The notes beneath the pieces are model-generated. The model did no database searches. It saw only the letters and a list, made by a program, of their open reading frames with translations, and was not told where the DNA came from. 64,000 nt of DNA from Cloeon dipterum (Eukaryota > Arthropoda > Insecta > Ephemeroptera > Baetidae). Numbering within the stretch: position 1 is the first letter of the stretch; every line of letters starts with the position of its first letter. Positions 47,401-61,114 of the stretch are shown here, in pieces. The stretch lies in assembly GCF_949628265.1 (NCBI RefSeq), contig NC_088789.1, forward strand, positions 34,465,883 through 34,529,882. Direction: 5' to 3'. The position numbers and the translations under genes are program-made.

Positions 47401-48309
47401 ACGCCCACTCTCAAAAGCAATTGGAATAAATTACTTGTATGCGTTTATTGATTTAATTTTATAATAAACAACACAAATTCCTTTTAAGTTGTCTCTGTGT
47501 GTGCAGTGCACGTCAGTGTCAAGTGTATTCATTTAACTTGATTTGCCGTTTTCCATTTCTAATTGCTACAAAGTAAATTGAATGGCGCGGCTATTGGACG
47601 GCGGTTGGCGCGGACGTACGTGTCTGACATGCGGTATAACAGAACCTTCGACTCGGATTTAGAATAAAAAAAGGAGATCGCGCGCGCGCGGGGCACACAA
47701 TGCACACAAGTTAGTTGGATCTAGTCTGTACAAACAATTACACTACGAGTCGTGAATATTAATCGACGAACACAAGCGCACAAGCATCGCGAGTTAGTTA
47801 TTAGCATGCAAATGACTTTCCGCCGTGCTCGCGCGCGTGCAAATAAATAAACTAGCTAATTATACACACACATTTGAAATTGATAAAATTTTTTCTTGTT
47901 GACATCACACGCGCGGCGCTCGAGAGCAGCAAGGTCTCATTACACGTATGGAACAACCATTGGAGCCGATCCAAGTCGCGGCGCAATAATAATAGATGCA
48001 TGCATCACACTGCGCTGCACCGTGTTCTCTTCTCTTCGTCGCTTGCTTCATTGTTCGACTTTGCTCTGCCCGCGAAAAATATATGGTTATTGCCGCTTGT
48101 CCGCGCGCACACAACAGAATTAAAAAGAAGGTGTTTCTTGCACATCGAAGCATTAGCAGCAGCTGCACTTTCCAATTGATTGCCAAGGCCGAGTCTTAAT
48201 TGTTTCGAGCCTTCATTCGAAATTTCGAGTTTTTAGCTCGAAAGGCCGGGAAAGAAAGCAGGGTTCCGAGTTTGATTAATCCAGCCCGCGGGGTTATATT
48301 TTAAATTTA
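47401..48309. other. Noncoding, no exon seen
   Basis: CpG-containing mixed sequence separates two parts of the 285-290-bp repeat. No gene is seen. Confidence 0.4.
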
Positions 48310-49160
48310 TAATTTTCAGGGTATAACCTACCCTTTCTCAGGGTACTTTCCTACCAAAAATCAGTCATTTTTCAAAGTATATCACCCTGACGAATGATGT
48401 TTTACCCTGAGAATTTTTTAATAGTACAAAAATCGTATATTTATTGCTCTTCACCCTGAGTTTGTCATCAGTGTTTCTTACCCTGACGAAGGTTTCTCAC
48501 CCTGACACTCTGAAAATGGGGTTAAGGTTAAATATAACCTGATAAAGAAAATAAACTAAATTCCAGGGTAAATTTTTTATTTTCAGTACAAAGAATTAAA
48601 ATTTTTTAGGGTATTACATACGTATTCTCAGGGCCATTTTATCCTTTTTCAGGTTATATCACCCTGACGAAGGTTGTTTTACCCTGAGAATTTTTTAAGT
48701 GCACCAAAAATCATAAATTTATTGCTCCTAACCCTGAATATGATCATAGCCTTCTCAGTGTTTCTTACCCTGACGAAGGTTTCTCACCCTGAAGGTGGTT
48801 TTAAGGTAAAATGCAACACGATAAAGAATATAAACGAATTTCCAGGGTAAATTTTTTAATTTCAGTGGAATGAATTAATAATTTTCAGCGAATTACATAC
48901 GTATTCTCAGGAAATTGTATCCTTTTTCAGGGTAAATCACCCTGACGAAGGTTGTTTTACCCTGAAAATTTGTTAAGTGCACAAAAAATCGTAAATTCAT
49001 TATTCCTCACCCTTAATATGATCGTAACCTTCTCATTGTTTCTCACCCTGACGAAGGTTTCCCACCTTGAAGGTACAATTTGATCAGAACAAGGGAAATT
49101 TGTAATTTACGTGCAAATGAATTTTATTTAACCCAGGTTTTTGTAACCCTGGGTGAAAGG
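48310..49160. repeat. CAGGGT word block, about 285-bp unit, second array
   Basis: Same unit as 46.5-47.4 kb. Unit starts with ATCACCCTGACGAA recur near 48,380, 48,657 and 48,943. Conserved phrases include CTTACCCTGACGAAGGTTTC and AAATTTATTGCTC. Confidence 0.85.
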
Positions 49161-51145
49161 CAATTTGATGAGTTTTGATTGCGCGCGGTCGGTCAAGCCG
49201 TCCGTCCATTTTAAGCCTTTTTTCTCGGCGCTATCGCGGAGAGCGTGTTGGTCTCGCGAATCGCTGTTGGTCGGTCGGTCGTGATTGCGTTCCAGGCGAG
49301 CAACCACGACGATAGCCGCGCAGTGACACTCGGCTGATAAGCGCGGCTATTTATTTTTGACGAGGACAATGGGCCCGTTAAAGTAATCAGAGCAACAATG
49401 CGGCTGGCGATTGGCATCGGTGACCAGCCAGCGCACGAACCAACATCCCAACGCGCGCAGCTATGGGTTCAAAGGGCCCGAAATAATAAGGGAAAAACGC
49501 GTCGTGCGCGCATGATGGAGTCGTCTCCGCGCGATAACAATAATCTGCGGCCTGTCACGAGAAACGAAACGAACGACGATCCGTACTGCGCGGTCACTCT
49601 CGCGGCTTTGACTTATTTTAAATCCGGTTTTTGGCTAAAATATATAACGGTTTGGCCGCGAAAATGAAGTCATTGCCGGGCGTGTAAGTGTAAAGACGAT
49701 CTGATTAAGTGACAAACGGCGCACCTGTTTTTCCAGCACTCACCGTTAAAATATATTTAGAGAGAGGAGAGGAGAGAAGAGAGAAAAAAACAATTAAAAT
49801 TAATTTGGGCCGCTCGAGACGCGTCCGTCCGTCCGTCGGGAGATGGGCGAACGTCATTAACCCGCTTGACATGGCCGAAACTCGATTAAAAAGGGTCACG
49901 ATTAAAGTGTATTAGTGCCAAAAACGCGTCAATCATCTCTCTGCTAGAAAGTTCGCATCGCAGCGATTGATTTAATTAAAATTCCGACGTGTGAATAAGT
50001 CATTTCGAGTCATTGTTCACGCCTAATTTTGCTTTGGCTCTGCTCTTGTGTGTGTGTGTTTTATTAACGATTCTCCATCCTTAATCATGCATGCCTGGCC
50101 GAGCGCGCGCACAAGCGAAAAGATCGCACAATTATTGTCGGGGGGACGCGCCGCGCCGCGCGCGTATTTTCCCGCCGATGCATGGAAGCTGATAAAAAGC
50201 GTGATGCAAGCATAAATCTCCGCGTCAAAAGCAATTTATGGTGATAATCACGCTCCGATCGGGAATAATTTCTTCCTCATTTCAGTCACAACCCATTAAA
50301 ATGCCAAGGAAAGTTGGAATTTATTTTCAAAACCAATGAAATGACTTTAAAACCTCCCTAATATGCTCGAGAAACTCGAAAATACTTTTAAAATCAGTCG
50401 AATATTAATTTCCAGCATTTCTTTCATCCAAAAATTGAAATGTTTTTAAGAGACCTCCAGTCTGAGGTCGGGGGTCAACTGTGTCTGCACCTTGTACGCT
50501 TCTCCCGTCCATTTAATTAATTTCCTCGATCCGAGAGCAATATTCAAGGGTCCGACTGCTTGTGTATAAATAAATGAATGTGGGCCGGCGACCGAGCGAT
50601 GATTTCCTGCTGCATATTATTATAAAGCTCGAGCGCGCAGCTGGGGAAACAAATCACGTCGATTCACGGCAAATTCCGTATTTATTCTGCATCGGCACGA
50701 CGAGAAATATGCGCGGCGAGAATAAATATGCCTTTGTGTTGTGTCCGGCTGGCGGGGCGTTTTGCGCTTGAGTAGATATTCGAAAAGTCCGCGCGAGTGA
50801 TTGATGCGCGCATAGTGGTTTTTCTTCTGCCGCGCGGCCGAAAATTGCCGCTAATGCGAGAATTACGCGTCTCGAGTGTTGCAAATCGGCTCTCGGTGTG
50901 CATTTATTTTGGTTTCGCGTGCGTGCACCTCAATACAGCAGGTCCGCCCACAGTTATCTCTCGAGAGAGATCGCGGAGGAAACCGTAACTCCTGGATTGT
51001 AATGTTTAGCCTGCAATCATCAGTGATTGACTCTTGAATTATCGGTCAGTCTCTGAAAAAAAATGTAATGTAAATCAAACCCACATTTTTAAGAGTGTGC
51101 GAGCCAATTAGCGGCAACAAATATACAGTTTCAAGTGCGGGATAA
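49161..51145. other. Noncoding, no exon seen
   Basis: GC-rich patches alternate with AT-rich sequence. No coding exon, RNA gene or tandem repeat of note was found. Confidence 0.4.
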
Positions 51146-51560
51146 GGCATTTTTCAGGGTAAGAAGGTAGTTTTACCCTGAGAATTTATTATAACTGCAC
51201 AAAAAACGTAAGTTTATTACCCTTTACCCTGAATACGATCCTAGCCCTATCAGAATTTCTTACCCTGACGAAGGTTTCTCAACCTGAAGGTGGTTTTAAG
51301 GTAAAATGTGACCTGATAAGGAATTTAAACTAAATTCCAGGGTAAATTTTAATTTTCAGGGTATTACAAACCTATTCTAAGGGCAATTTTATCCTTTGTC
51401 AAGGTACATCACCCTGACGAAGGTTGCTTTACCCTGAAAAATTTTTAAGTGTACAAAAAATCGTAAATTTATTACTCTTCACCCTGAATATGATCGTAGC
51501 CTTCTCAGTGTTTCTTACCCTGAAGGTGGTTTTAAGGTAAAATTTAACCAAACCCACATT
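51146..51560. repeat. CAGGGT word block, about 285-bp unit, third array
   Basis: About one and a half units of the 46.5-49.1 kb repeat, separated from it by 2 kb of unrelated DNA. It shares ATGATCGTAGCCTTCTCAGT and ACATCACCCTGACGAAGGTT with those arrays. Confidence 0.8.
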
Positions 51561-52179
51561 TTTAAAGCTACTAGAAATATGCGTTTTTTTCAATTTATGA
51601 TTTTTAATAAATTTCCATCTTCTGGGAGATGTGTGAATCGGCAATTAATAGTCGTGCGAGCCAATTAGCGGCGACAAATACAGTTTCAAGTGCGAGATAA
51701 GGCATCTGCCGCTCTTACTCGCGATGCACCTGCGCGTAATAACTCTTTTCGCCCGTCCATCGCCACCGCGGCAGTTTCCCTAGCGTGTGTGAGTGTGTGT
51801 GTGCGTTCACCGATCGAGCGGATTGTTACACATTTTTGCTCTTGAACAAGTGACCTCAATCGCGAGAGCAGCGCGCGGCAAGGGACAGGTTCTCCATCAC
51901 CTAACGCGCACAGATTCGACCTTGCCCCTCCCAACCGCGCCGCCGAGCGCATTGACACCGACAGCACCAGTGTAAAACAATCGGCACCGACCTTAATTAG
52001 CTCGCTCATCTCGCTATCCTCGGGGGTTGAACCACGCAGCAGCAGCAGCAGCAGCAGCCTCCTTTCCCGAAACATGCAGAGAAAGCTGCTGATTTTTTTC
52101 GGGCGAAAAGCTGCCGTTTCACACGCTAACCAGGTGAACTGGTCCAGAGCAGAGCTTTTTTTTGGAGCTATAACCATTC
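51561..52179. other. Noncoding, no exon seen
   Basis: Contains a short (CAG)n run at about 52,036-52,056. The minus-strand frame across 51,686-52,177 has no recognisable features. Confidence 0.4.
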
Positions 52180-52925
52180 AAAAACATCATAACCCTGAGA
52201 AAGGTCATTTTACCCTGAGGGTAAAAGGGTTATCCTGAAAATTAATCCGAAGTTAAAATAAAATTGAAATGGATCGTTTGCAAACGGTTCATTTGCCCTG
52301 AATTAAAACTGACGAACCCTGAACCATGATTTTCAGGGTCTAGAACATGTAAAATTTACCTGAGAGGGAAAATTGAACCCTGGAAAAGTTCACACATGGA
52401 CTTTAAAACTGTCATTAAACCCTGAAGCTACAAAAATTAAACCTGAAACGTCTTGAATAAACCTGAACATGGTCTAAGTACCCTGCAATATTTTAATTTG
52501 TTGAAATTTAACCCTGAAAAAGGGTCATTATAAAAATTTAATCAACATCTACCCTGGAATTCAACTAAAAATTACCCTGAACCTTAAAAGCATATCAAAA
52601 TATCCCCTGAAATCAAATAAACAAACCCTGAAACATGACTTTCAGGGTCCATAACATGTAAAATTTACCTGAGAGGGGAAATTGAACCCTGGATAAACCA
52701 AATCATTGAATTTAAAAATGTCATTAAACCCTGAAGACACAAAAATATTCTGGAACTCTCTTGAAATATGCTAGAGTTAACCTGAACATGGTCCAAGTAC
52801 CCTGAAATTTATAATTTGCTTAAAATAAAACACTGAATAAAAATTCTATCACCTTCTCTGCCCTGAACACCGACCAAAATTTACCCTGAACCTGAAAATC
52901 AGGACCAATTTATATCCAGCCACGC
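52180..52925 (-). repeat. CAGGGT word block with a period of about 309 bp
   Basis: Two imperfect units begin near 52,316 and 52,625. Both run AACCCTGAA...ATGA, TTTTCAGGGTC, ATAACATGTAAAATTTACCT, GAGAGGG and TTGAACCCTGG. Most words are in the ACCCTGAA orientation. Confidence 0.8.
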
Positions 52926-55314
52926 CCCTTCATTTGAAAACTCGCGTGTTGTTTATTCTCCAGAAGAATTGGTGGAAAAAATCAATTTTCACGTCGAGGG
53001 GCAGGGAGGAGAGTTGAACGCTCGGCGTGGAAATAAAATATTCCCGAAATAAATCACCGTGGCGCGCGAGAAAGGTGGTTTTTCGGTCGGTGTGTTAAAA
53101 TTTGTCGCTCGTTAACGCGCTGCTGGGCGACACCGAAATAAATATTGCGTCTAATCGCGCACACAGCATCGCGCTTCTTTTAATTTATTCGGTTCCCAAG
53201 AGTCGGGGAGCGAGCCCCGGTGGCGTGAGAAGTCATAAGTCACGCCAGCTTTCGTGTGTGTGTGTGCGCGCTTTTATCGGGAAATAAATTATATCGAGGA
53301 GTAGTGTGCGTGCGCAACATTAATAATCCCGGCCCGCGTGTTTCCAAACTCGAGGATTAAATTTATAAAAAAAATGAAATGAAATAAAACGTGTGGTGAT
53401 GGTGTTGGTTCCCAAAATAAAGTAGCTTCTCTATTTACCATTTTTATGGAATTCTCGATTTCCTATTTGGTCAAGCCTAGAAGTAGTCCAAAGCCCGCGA
53501 GAAGCGGCTAGACCAGATTTTTGCTGCTGGAATTTTGCGACTTGTCTCCGTGCGGATGAACAGCAGCAAAAAGTGGGCGTCCGAATATACAAACGATCGC
53601 CTCCGAATGCGCGGGTACTAATTATGAGCTGTCTATTTTATATGCAAAGCGCGGACGGAAGACAATTGCGATTTGCATTTCGATTGCAAACCCACGCCGA
53701 CCGACACAGCTGTCACGGCTACTCTTTTACAAATGATCGCGCAGCCTCTGGATCCGTGTTTCATTTTTCATTCAGCTGCGTATTTTTTTGTCTCAGTGGC
53801 AATTCTTCTAGGAATCGCGGATAAACAAAAGTTTCCATGAATGGAGAGGCTTCCGTGAAGTTTGGCCTTTTCGTGACGTGCCGAAATGTAATTTGAGCAG
53901 CATCGGCGCGGGCAGACGAAAAAAGGCCGAGTCGACCGCATGCACGCCACGCTGCGGTCGCTCGGCTCATGATCTGCGCTGCTCTCGGCTCGTTGGGAAT
54001 GCAATTTGGGCGCGCACGCTACCAAACCATAACCATCAGCCCAGAGAGAGAGAGAGAGAGAGAGACTGGCTGGCTGGCTGGCTCGGAACAAACACCGCCC
54101 GCCGGCTTTGTTTCGCAACATAATCGCACCTGATTTGCTCCTCTCGCTGCCGAGACCAATTTGAATTGGCCACACTGCAAATATCGGCTGTCTAAATTGA
54201 TCACAAATTGTTTGGATTTATGTCTTAATTTTTTTTCTACAGTGTGTGATTTCTACACTGCTAAAAATTTTGCTCAATTAACTAATTTTCCCAATTTTCT
54301 GCTTTCAGGTGAGTATTTTTCCTTCCTCGGCGGTGAGCGTGAGTAATTTTAAATATGAATTATCCATTGAGAGCGAGGTGAATGGTGTGCTTGCTTCTTT
54401 CTCTCGTCTCGGTCGCGCGTAAAAGAAATAATTCCGCAATTGAAACTGGTGAAACAGCACATTTGCAAAGTGCCGAGTGCTGGCGGGTCATTGTTCTTGC
54501 TCGAAATAATTAAATCCAGTAGCTAATCTGGCTCGATCTTTATTTCGGGATTAAAGCGGAGAGGTCGGAGGTCGCCCGCCGCGTCCATTCATGCAAATTA
54601 ACCGTTAAAAAGAATCTTTCTCTGTTAACACGGCTTTTTATCCGGCAACTTGTTTTTAAACTCGAGAGATTGTTGTCTCATAAGCACGTTGCAAGAAAAA
54701 CAAAGAGAGACACACTGGATTTACAGAGAGATACAAGATTGGCGCGGTCCTTATTTCCAAACCGCACAAATGAGAAGAGAAAAAAGTCGCTGCTGCTGAT
54801 ATTAACGGCCAGAAGCAAAAAGGCTTCTTTCGCGGAGCAAAACAAACAATGGTCCCGCGGCAGGTGCAATATTATGTGTAGTTTTTGGGTTAATTCGCGC
54901 CCGGCGACCTAGAAAGCAGATGACCGGCAGCTAGAGCACTCGCGCTGGCGGTGTCTTGGGCGGCGGAGAGAAGAACCTGTTTGTTGGTTATTCGAGTAGC
55001 GCAGAAAGGAGTTTTTACGGCGTACAAAAGGTGCCCCACCTATATAATAAGATCATGTCCGCGCGCGCAACAATATCAGAAGTACCGCTACATTAGCCAT
55101 AAGAAAAAGAGACGGACTGCTGCGCTGCTCTATGTAATTCAGCGCTCTGCCGACTCTAATTAGCAATGCAAAGGCCGTTGCTCCGGATCAAAACGCGAAT
55201 CTTCGGCGTTAATTGATCAAATTTTGACAGTTTCCGGCCACTCCGCTCAGAGGATAATGCGAGAAACCAGTTTTTGCGATGAAAGCAACGCGAGAATCGG
55301 GCCCGAAACCGCTG
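52926..55314. other. Noncoding, no exon seen
   Basis: Contains a short GA run (about 54,044-54,065) next to a CTGG tandem run. No supported exon or RNA gene. Confidence 0.4.
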
Positions 55315-55850
55315 CACAGCCCTGAGAAAGGTCAGGTCATCCTGAAATGAGACGGAACGTTTGATTATTTAATTGAAAAATAAAATTTTGTAAAAAAATA
55401 TCTGAAAAAGGTAATTATACCCTGAATAAGGTGGAAGGTTTACCCTGAAGGTGGAAGGTTCACCCTGAAATGAGACTCAATGCTGCAGAACATTTGATTT
55501 TTTAATTTAAAATTTAAATTTTGAAGAAAAAACACCTGGCAAAGGTAATTTTACCCTGAATAAGGTGGAAGGTTTAACCTAAAAGTGGAAGGTTCACCCT
55601 GAAGGTTGGAATTTTACCCTGAAGTTATATTTTCACCTGATTTTCAGTTTAGAACGCTCAAGGGCAGAAATAGGGCCAACAATTTAACCCTGAGAAAACC
55701 CTGAAAAAGGTCTAACTACCCTGAAAGTGACCTTTACCCTGAAAAATAAAATTTATTCTTTCTACTCAATTTTATTCAGTGAATCTGATGGACACTCCAT
55801 TGAAATTGGACCATTTTACCCTGAACATTGACCCTGAGAAGCAAAGACTC
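55315..55850 (-). repeat. CAGGGT word block with a period of about 126 bp
   Basis: Two imperfect units share ACCCTGAATAAGGTGGAAGG, a GTGGAAGGTTCACCCTGAA segment and a TGATT(A/T)TTTAATT tail. Words are in the ACCCTGAA orientation throughout. Confidence 0.75.
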
Positions 55851-58800
55851 ACTTAGTTGGCTTGTTTGCATCTGCTGAATAAATTTTTGAGATGCACTCT
55901 GGCGGAAAAACGGCGCTCTTCTTTGAAAAAGAAGTGTCCACTGTTGGTTCTGCATCGTTTGACCGCAGCGGCGGCGGCGGTTTCCATAATATGCAGGCTT
56001 TTTATAATCAGAGTGCGGTTCGTGCGCCACGCTGAAGCTGCAGCAGCAAGTGCACCTTTCATGACTTCACCCACCCATCCGTGTAATGAAAGCAGAAAAG
56101 TGCACACACACACACACACACCGAGCCACTGACCGCATGCTCGATCGAAAATTCGAGGAACTGTTTCTGTTTGCTTTCGATTAAGATCAAAGGTGACAAA
56201 GAATATTTCCGGCCGAGAGCGTCGCGTTTTACGCTAAAAACAGTCGATTTTGCGTGATTAATTACTCGCGGCGGCTGTGGGAATGGATTTTCGCTCCGAG
56301 ACACTCACAATGCATGCGGCTCTTCTCTCGCGCGCGACATTTGGGCGTTGAACTCGCAGCGGCCGGCCGGCTGAGCCGAGCGCGTTATTCGCGCCCGAGG
56401 CCTTTAGAAGGGCACCTTTTTGCTCGGGCGCGGTTTTCGAGCGGAGAATCAGGTCAGAGCTGCCGGCTCCTCTTCTTTCTGCTGCTCATTTCCCCAAAAT
56501 TAACATGTATATGCGCATTGCCACCGGACGCGCCCGTGCGTTTGATGCTCGGGTGCACGGAAAAACGCTCCAAATCGCTTCGTCGCGCCTTTTCAACGCA
56601 CCGACACCTCGTTCGCCGAGTAATTAACAACGCCCGCCTCTTTAGTTCCGCTCATGGAGTGTTAATCGTTTGGCAAACGAGACGAGAAGAATTGCACTGC
56701 ACGCCGATCATAATTAGATAAATAAATTTCTGCAAACGAGGGGAAGGCAGATCAGGTCGCAAGGTTTTTTCTTAATTTGATAGTATTTAAAGGGGTAAAT
56801 GCAATTACTAGAGGGAAAGAACACAAAGGGTGCAGGAGGGGAGGGGAGCAAAGGTTAAGAAATAAATAATTACAGCTTTCAGGGGAGGGATTGCCAGGTC
56901 GCGCATCGAGTAATTCAACGAAGGAATTCAAATGCGCTATTGAAACCAAATTCAGCTAATTAAATGAATTAAAGAGGCTGAATTCGCGTTCCTCTTTAAT
57001 TAGGAATGCGACACGAGAGGGAAAAAGTAGCTCTGGCGCGGACGGAGAGAGAGAAAGGAGCAGGTCCGAACGAACGAACGAAATTGCGCCCGCAGCGGAT
57101 AATCGGTGTCGTCGGAGAGCAGCGCGCATTACCGCCTCATTAAATTAAATTGCGCTCGCCTCTCGCAATTCGGAGCGAAACAATGACCAGGATCTTTGGC
57201 TTTACGACGTGCAAAAAGCAGTAAATCACGCCGTTTGACCACCATCACCATCGCCGGGCGGCGCACAAAAAACAAAAAACAAAAAAGCACACCAACAAGC
57301 GCGCGGAGAGCGAAGACGACCGCGCTGAAAGGCAGCTCTAATTTATGCACTGCGCGCCGTCCGTCCTCGTAAAAAATTAAACAGACTCTTTGGATTTCGC
57401 GCGCGGCGCTAGAGAGAAATTTGCCGCTTTTACGGCCACCACTATTTTTATGGACGGAACGGAACGCCGCGCGCATTATAAATTATTCCTCCGAGAGGAA
57501 CATTAATTTCGTCCCAGAACAGGTCTAAATCCGGAAGATCCGGTGAAACGCTACGTTTACCCTGAAATAGGAAGGAGGGGAGGGCCGGCAAGGGTGTGAA
57601 GGAAGAGGGGAAGAGCATTAAAGGTGATTTTCAGGGAGATTGACAGAAAATTAAATTGCAAAGCCAAAATCTATCAGTGAACATCAGGTTATTCAGGTAA
57701 ATCCTCAGGGTAGACCCACCTTTCTCAGGGTTATCACCAAAAATCAATAAAATTTCTGTTCTTCGAGTTGAAAGTTGATTTTGGTACCTTCATAGACTCC
57801 CCTATACCCTGAATAAGGCAAACGAGGGTGTAGGAGAGGGTATAAAGGTTAATGAATTTGGAATGACTGGAAATTAGGAGAGTTTTCAAAGGTAAATCGA
57901 AGGTGACGTCTTTGAATTAAACATTTTCCACGTCTTTTGATTTATGACTCACTCGTCTCGAGTTTTTGTCAACACGGAATTAATTAAACCATAAAGCGAA
58001 ACCCGACAAAGACGGTCGTCAGCTCATTTGCATATTATGGTCGGCCAGGTATTTTTTTTTTGTGGCAAGGCCATTTGCATTTCGGAAATCGAAAATGCCT
58101 GGCGGAGGTGCAATATGAAAATCAATCGGGCGCAAAGTATAGGTTGGCCGGGCTGGAATCGATCAAGGGCTACTGTTTCACCGCTTTAATTGATGCTCGA
58201 TCGATCGATAAATCGGCGGCCAAATTGCAGGCTGTCCGGCCTGTGTCCCACAGGTGTTTCCATTCGGCCGCGCAGCTGTGCCATCAAAAATTGATTAAAA
58301 TGTTAATCGCGGACACAATGAGAAAATAAATTTAAATTTTGCTGCATAGCCGCGAGTTTTCCCAGCGGATCGAGGATGCTGGCTGGGTGACGCACTCTCG
58401 TCGTTTCTCACTCGCTCTCTCAGTCAGAGCAGAGCAGAGCGATAAAAACGAGCGAACACGATGTGTACATATAGCAGTGATATGAATTTATTAGCGGCCT
58501 GTGTCGCTCGCTAGCTCGCTCGGCGCTCTCTCACGGACGGCGAAAAAAAGCGAACGAACGACGCCTCCGTACACACGGCGCGTTATCAATCAATAACCCG
58601 TTCGTGCATGCATGCATCCCGGCAGAAAAATATGGAATTTACAAGCGTCCATAAATAATTAAGGACAAGCCGAGCGTAAATCATACGAAAATAACAGCGC
58701 GGCTACTGTTAACAACATTTCGCCTTTGCTTCAAATGCACTCACTCTCGTTTCTCGCGTGTAACCGCAGCCGATATTTATTTTCGACGTCCCGCTGCGCA

Positions 58801-58934
58801 CTTGCATCCACGGATTCCGCACGGCCCACGCGTCTCTCAAACCGGCAAAACGCCGCCCTGACGGATTAAAAAGACATATAGATAGATACAGTGAATATGT
58901 ATGCTTATTTTGAGTTATGTGACAAGACACTAAT
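55851..58934. other. Mostly noncoding, with a CCTCCCC/GGGGAGG word block at 56.7-57.9 kb
   Basis: No exon seen. A (CA)n run lies at about 56,103-56,121. Between 56,735-56,900 and 57,545-57,900 are GGGGAGGG, AGGAGGGGAGG, AAAGGTTAA and CAGGGT words like those in the first 4 kb of the window. An ATTTGCAT octamer-like sequence occurs twice near 58,020-58,080. Confidence 0.45.
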
Positions 58935-59560
58935 CGCAACATGGACCCTGAGAAAGGTTCGATCGCCCAGAAGGATATTTTAAATCCAGAAAACTGACTA
59001 GCTACCCTGAAATAGGTCCAAATATGACTAAAATGTTCTAAACTTGCACCCTGAAACAGGTCAATTCTATTTATTAAATTTAACTTGTCCTGAAAAAGGT
59101 TCGGTCGCCCTGAGGGAATTTCTACTAAAAGGTTTATACCTGAAAATTTACTAGCTACCCTGAAATAGATCCAACTGTAGCTAAAATGTTCTAAACTTGC
59201 ACCCTGAAAAAGGTCAATTCTATTTTTAAATTAAGACCTACCCTGAGAAAGGTTTGATCATCCTTAAGAAATTTCTACTGAAAGTTTAAATCCTGAAAAT
59301 TGACTAGCTACCCTGAAAAAATCAAACTTGCACCCTGAAAATGGTTAAAATTTATCCTTAAAAAGGTCGATTCCATTTCTAAATTGTAAAAAACCTGAGA
59401 AAGGTTCAACCACCCTGAAAGACTTTCTACTGAAAGGTTTGACCCCGAAAAATGACTAGTTACCCTGAAATAGATCAATATTTCACCCTGAAAATGATCA
59501 AAATTTACCCTGAGAAAGGTCAATTCTATTCTTGCCCTGAAAAAGGTATAATCACCCTGA
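58935..59560 (-). repeat. CAGGGT word block with a period of about 152 bp
   Basis: Four units begin CTAG(C/T)TACCCTGAAA near 58,999, 59,151, 59,304 and 59,456. Each continues through AAACTTGCACCCTGAAA, AGGTCAATTCTATTT, GAGAAAGGTT and TTTCTACTGAAAGGTTT. A few more words extend to about 59,660. Confidence 0.85.
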
Positions 59561-59660
59561 TTTTATATATTTAAAACACCTGTAAGCGATTGCAATCTGT
59601 AAAAAATGGACCGGAAGCCGCGACAGCGATGCTCCGTACCCTGAAGAAAGGTGTTTTACC

Positions 59661-61114
59661 CTGAAAGTGGGCCAATCCACTCCGGTTTGGACGGAAGAGC
59701 GCCGATGGGCCGCTAATTTCCGTAAATATGTCTGAATAAAAAAATCGAGGCGCGGTTCGATGCTCAATCGGCCGGCGGCGCTTTCCATTAACAAATGAGC
59801 TGAGAATTAACATTTTAATACGAGTGGCGCGCGGTAATCGAAAAATAAATGATTCACTCGCTTAATGGGCTGCCCGCGGCGAGGATCGCGCACCCTCGAC
59901 CTTCCGCGCTGCCAGGGTAGTTAGTCCATTCATTCCGAGAATGCATTCGTGCGATATGCCGCGCGGGCATTGCAGGAAAGGAAAAAGGGAAAAAACGAGC
60001 CGCGCTCGACCGCAAATGGAGAAAATGAGAAAATTGCCGAGTGTTGTCACTGGAAACCGTCGGCGCGTGATTCACCTTCGGTGTTGTCTTCCACTTAGTG
60101 CGCGCTGCGCACAACAAATAAGAGCAGCGTAATTACCGTGCGATTCCACCGTCATTTTTTTTATTGCAACAAGGAATAAATTGTAATTTTGAGAATTTAT
60201 TCATCCGTTACAATTAGACGGTCGAACTGGAGCACGCGGTGTATTTTCATTAAAGCAGTAAAGAGAGTTAGCAGTTTGTTTACTTTCTGTGTGCGCGGCG
60301 GTCGAAAACACGAGTGAAACACGGCGATTCTTATCAAAATGCGACCTTGTTTGTTCGTTGCGGCGAGAGCAGCACCGGCAGCGGCAGCGGCAGCGGCAGC
60401 CCCGTCGTCCCGCTCATGTATATGAATACGTTATTTATTCAATGATAATGCACGTGTCGCGCGAATAAATATTAAAGCCGGCCGTGTTAAAAGCCGCGGT
60501 GGCGCACGCAGCGAAATTATTTACGATGCAATTTTGTAGTTCTGTTAGACTTTTGCAACTAGGCAGGCGCGGAATTCGGCGTTTAATTTGAATGGCGCGC
60601 GAGCGGCTCCTTTTGCCGGCCGGCCGGGCCGGGATTATTATTACAATTTCTCTCTGATCGATGTCGGCGGCGCAGGAATTCATCGGCGAACAATGGCAAT
60701 GACGGGATTCCTGCTCTGACGACAACAAACAAAGTGCTGAGCGCGCGGTTAATTTGAAATTCTGGCGCAAAAAGAGCTCCATTGTTCGCGATTTGAATGG
60801 CATCTTTCCGCGCGGCCATCTCTTCACCGCGATTTTTTCCTCTCTTTCGCCGGCCGGCCGGCCGGCCGCTGCCGTGCTGCTGCTCGACAAGCGTATGCTA
60901 ATCTTGATACGTGTCCTGAATCGAGAAGGTACAGCACCGCCGCGCAGAACAAAGCCCCAGACTCGCCTAATTAACATTCATGCGAATCACGAAATAAATA
61001 CACGCTCGCGCGCGATTGCCATTTCGCGATGCTAATCCCCTCTGTCCACTAACTCCGCGCCACCACAATGCATAGCCGAATTTCCAATCGCGACGGCATC
61101 GGCCCGCAAAAAGA
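59661..61114. other. Noncoding, no exon seen
   Basis: Includes a short GCGGCA run near 60,372-60,400 and a CCGGCCGG run near 60,850. Frames on both strands are composition artefacts. Confidence 0.4.

Noticed and set aside
51686..52177. 163-aa minus-strand frame
   Set aside because: Spans a CAG repeat and a GC-rich patch. No homologous feature or splice structure could be recognised.
56254..56721. 155-aa plus-strand frame as a gene
   Set aside because: GC-rich stretch with Arg/Leu-rich translation, no domain or signal features and no splice support. Its opposite strand is equally uninformative.
60435..60977. 180-aa minus-strand frame as a gene
   Set aside because: Composition-driven open frame over CCGGCC and GCGGCA runs, with frames open on both strands and no recognisable motif.
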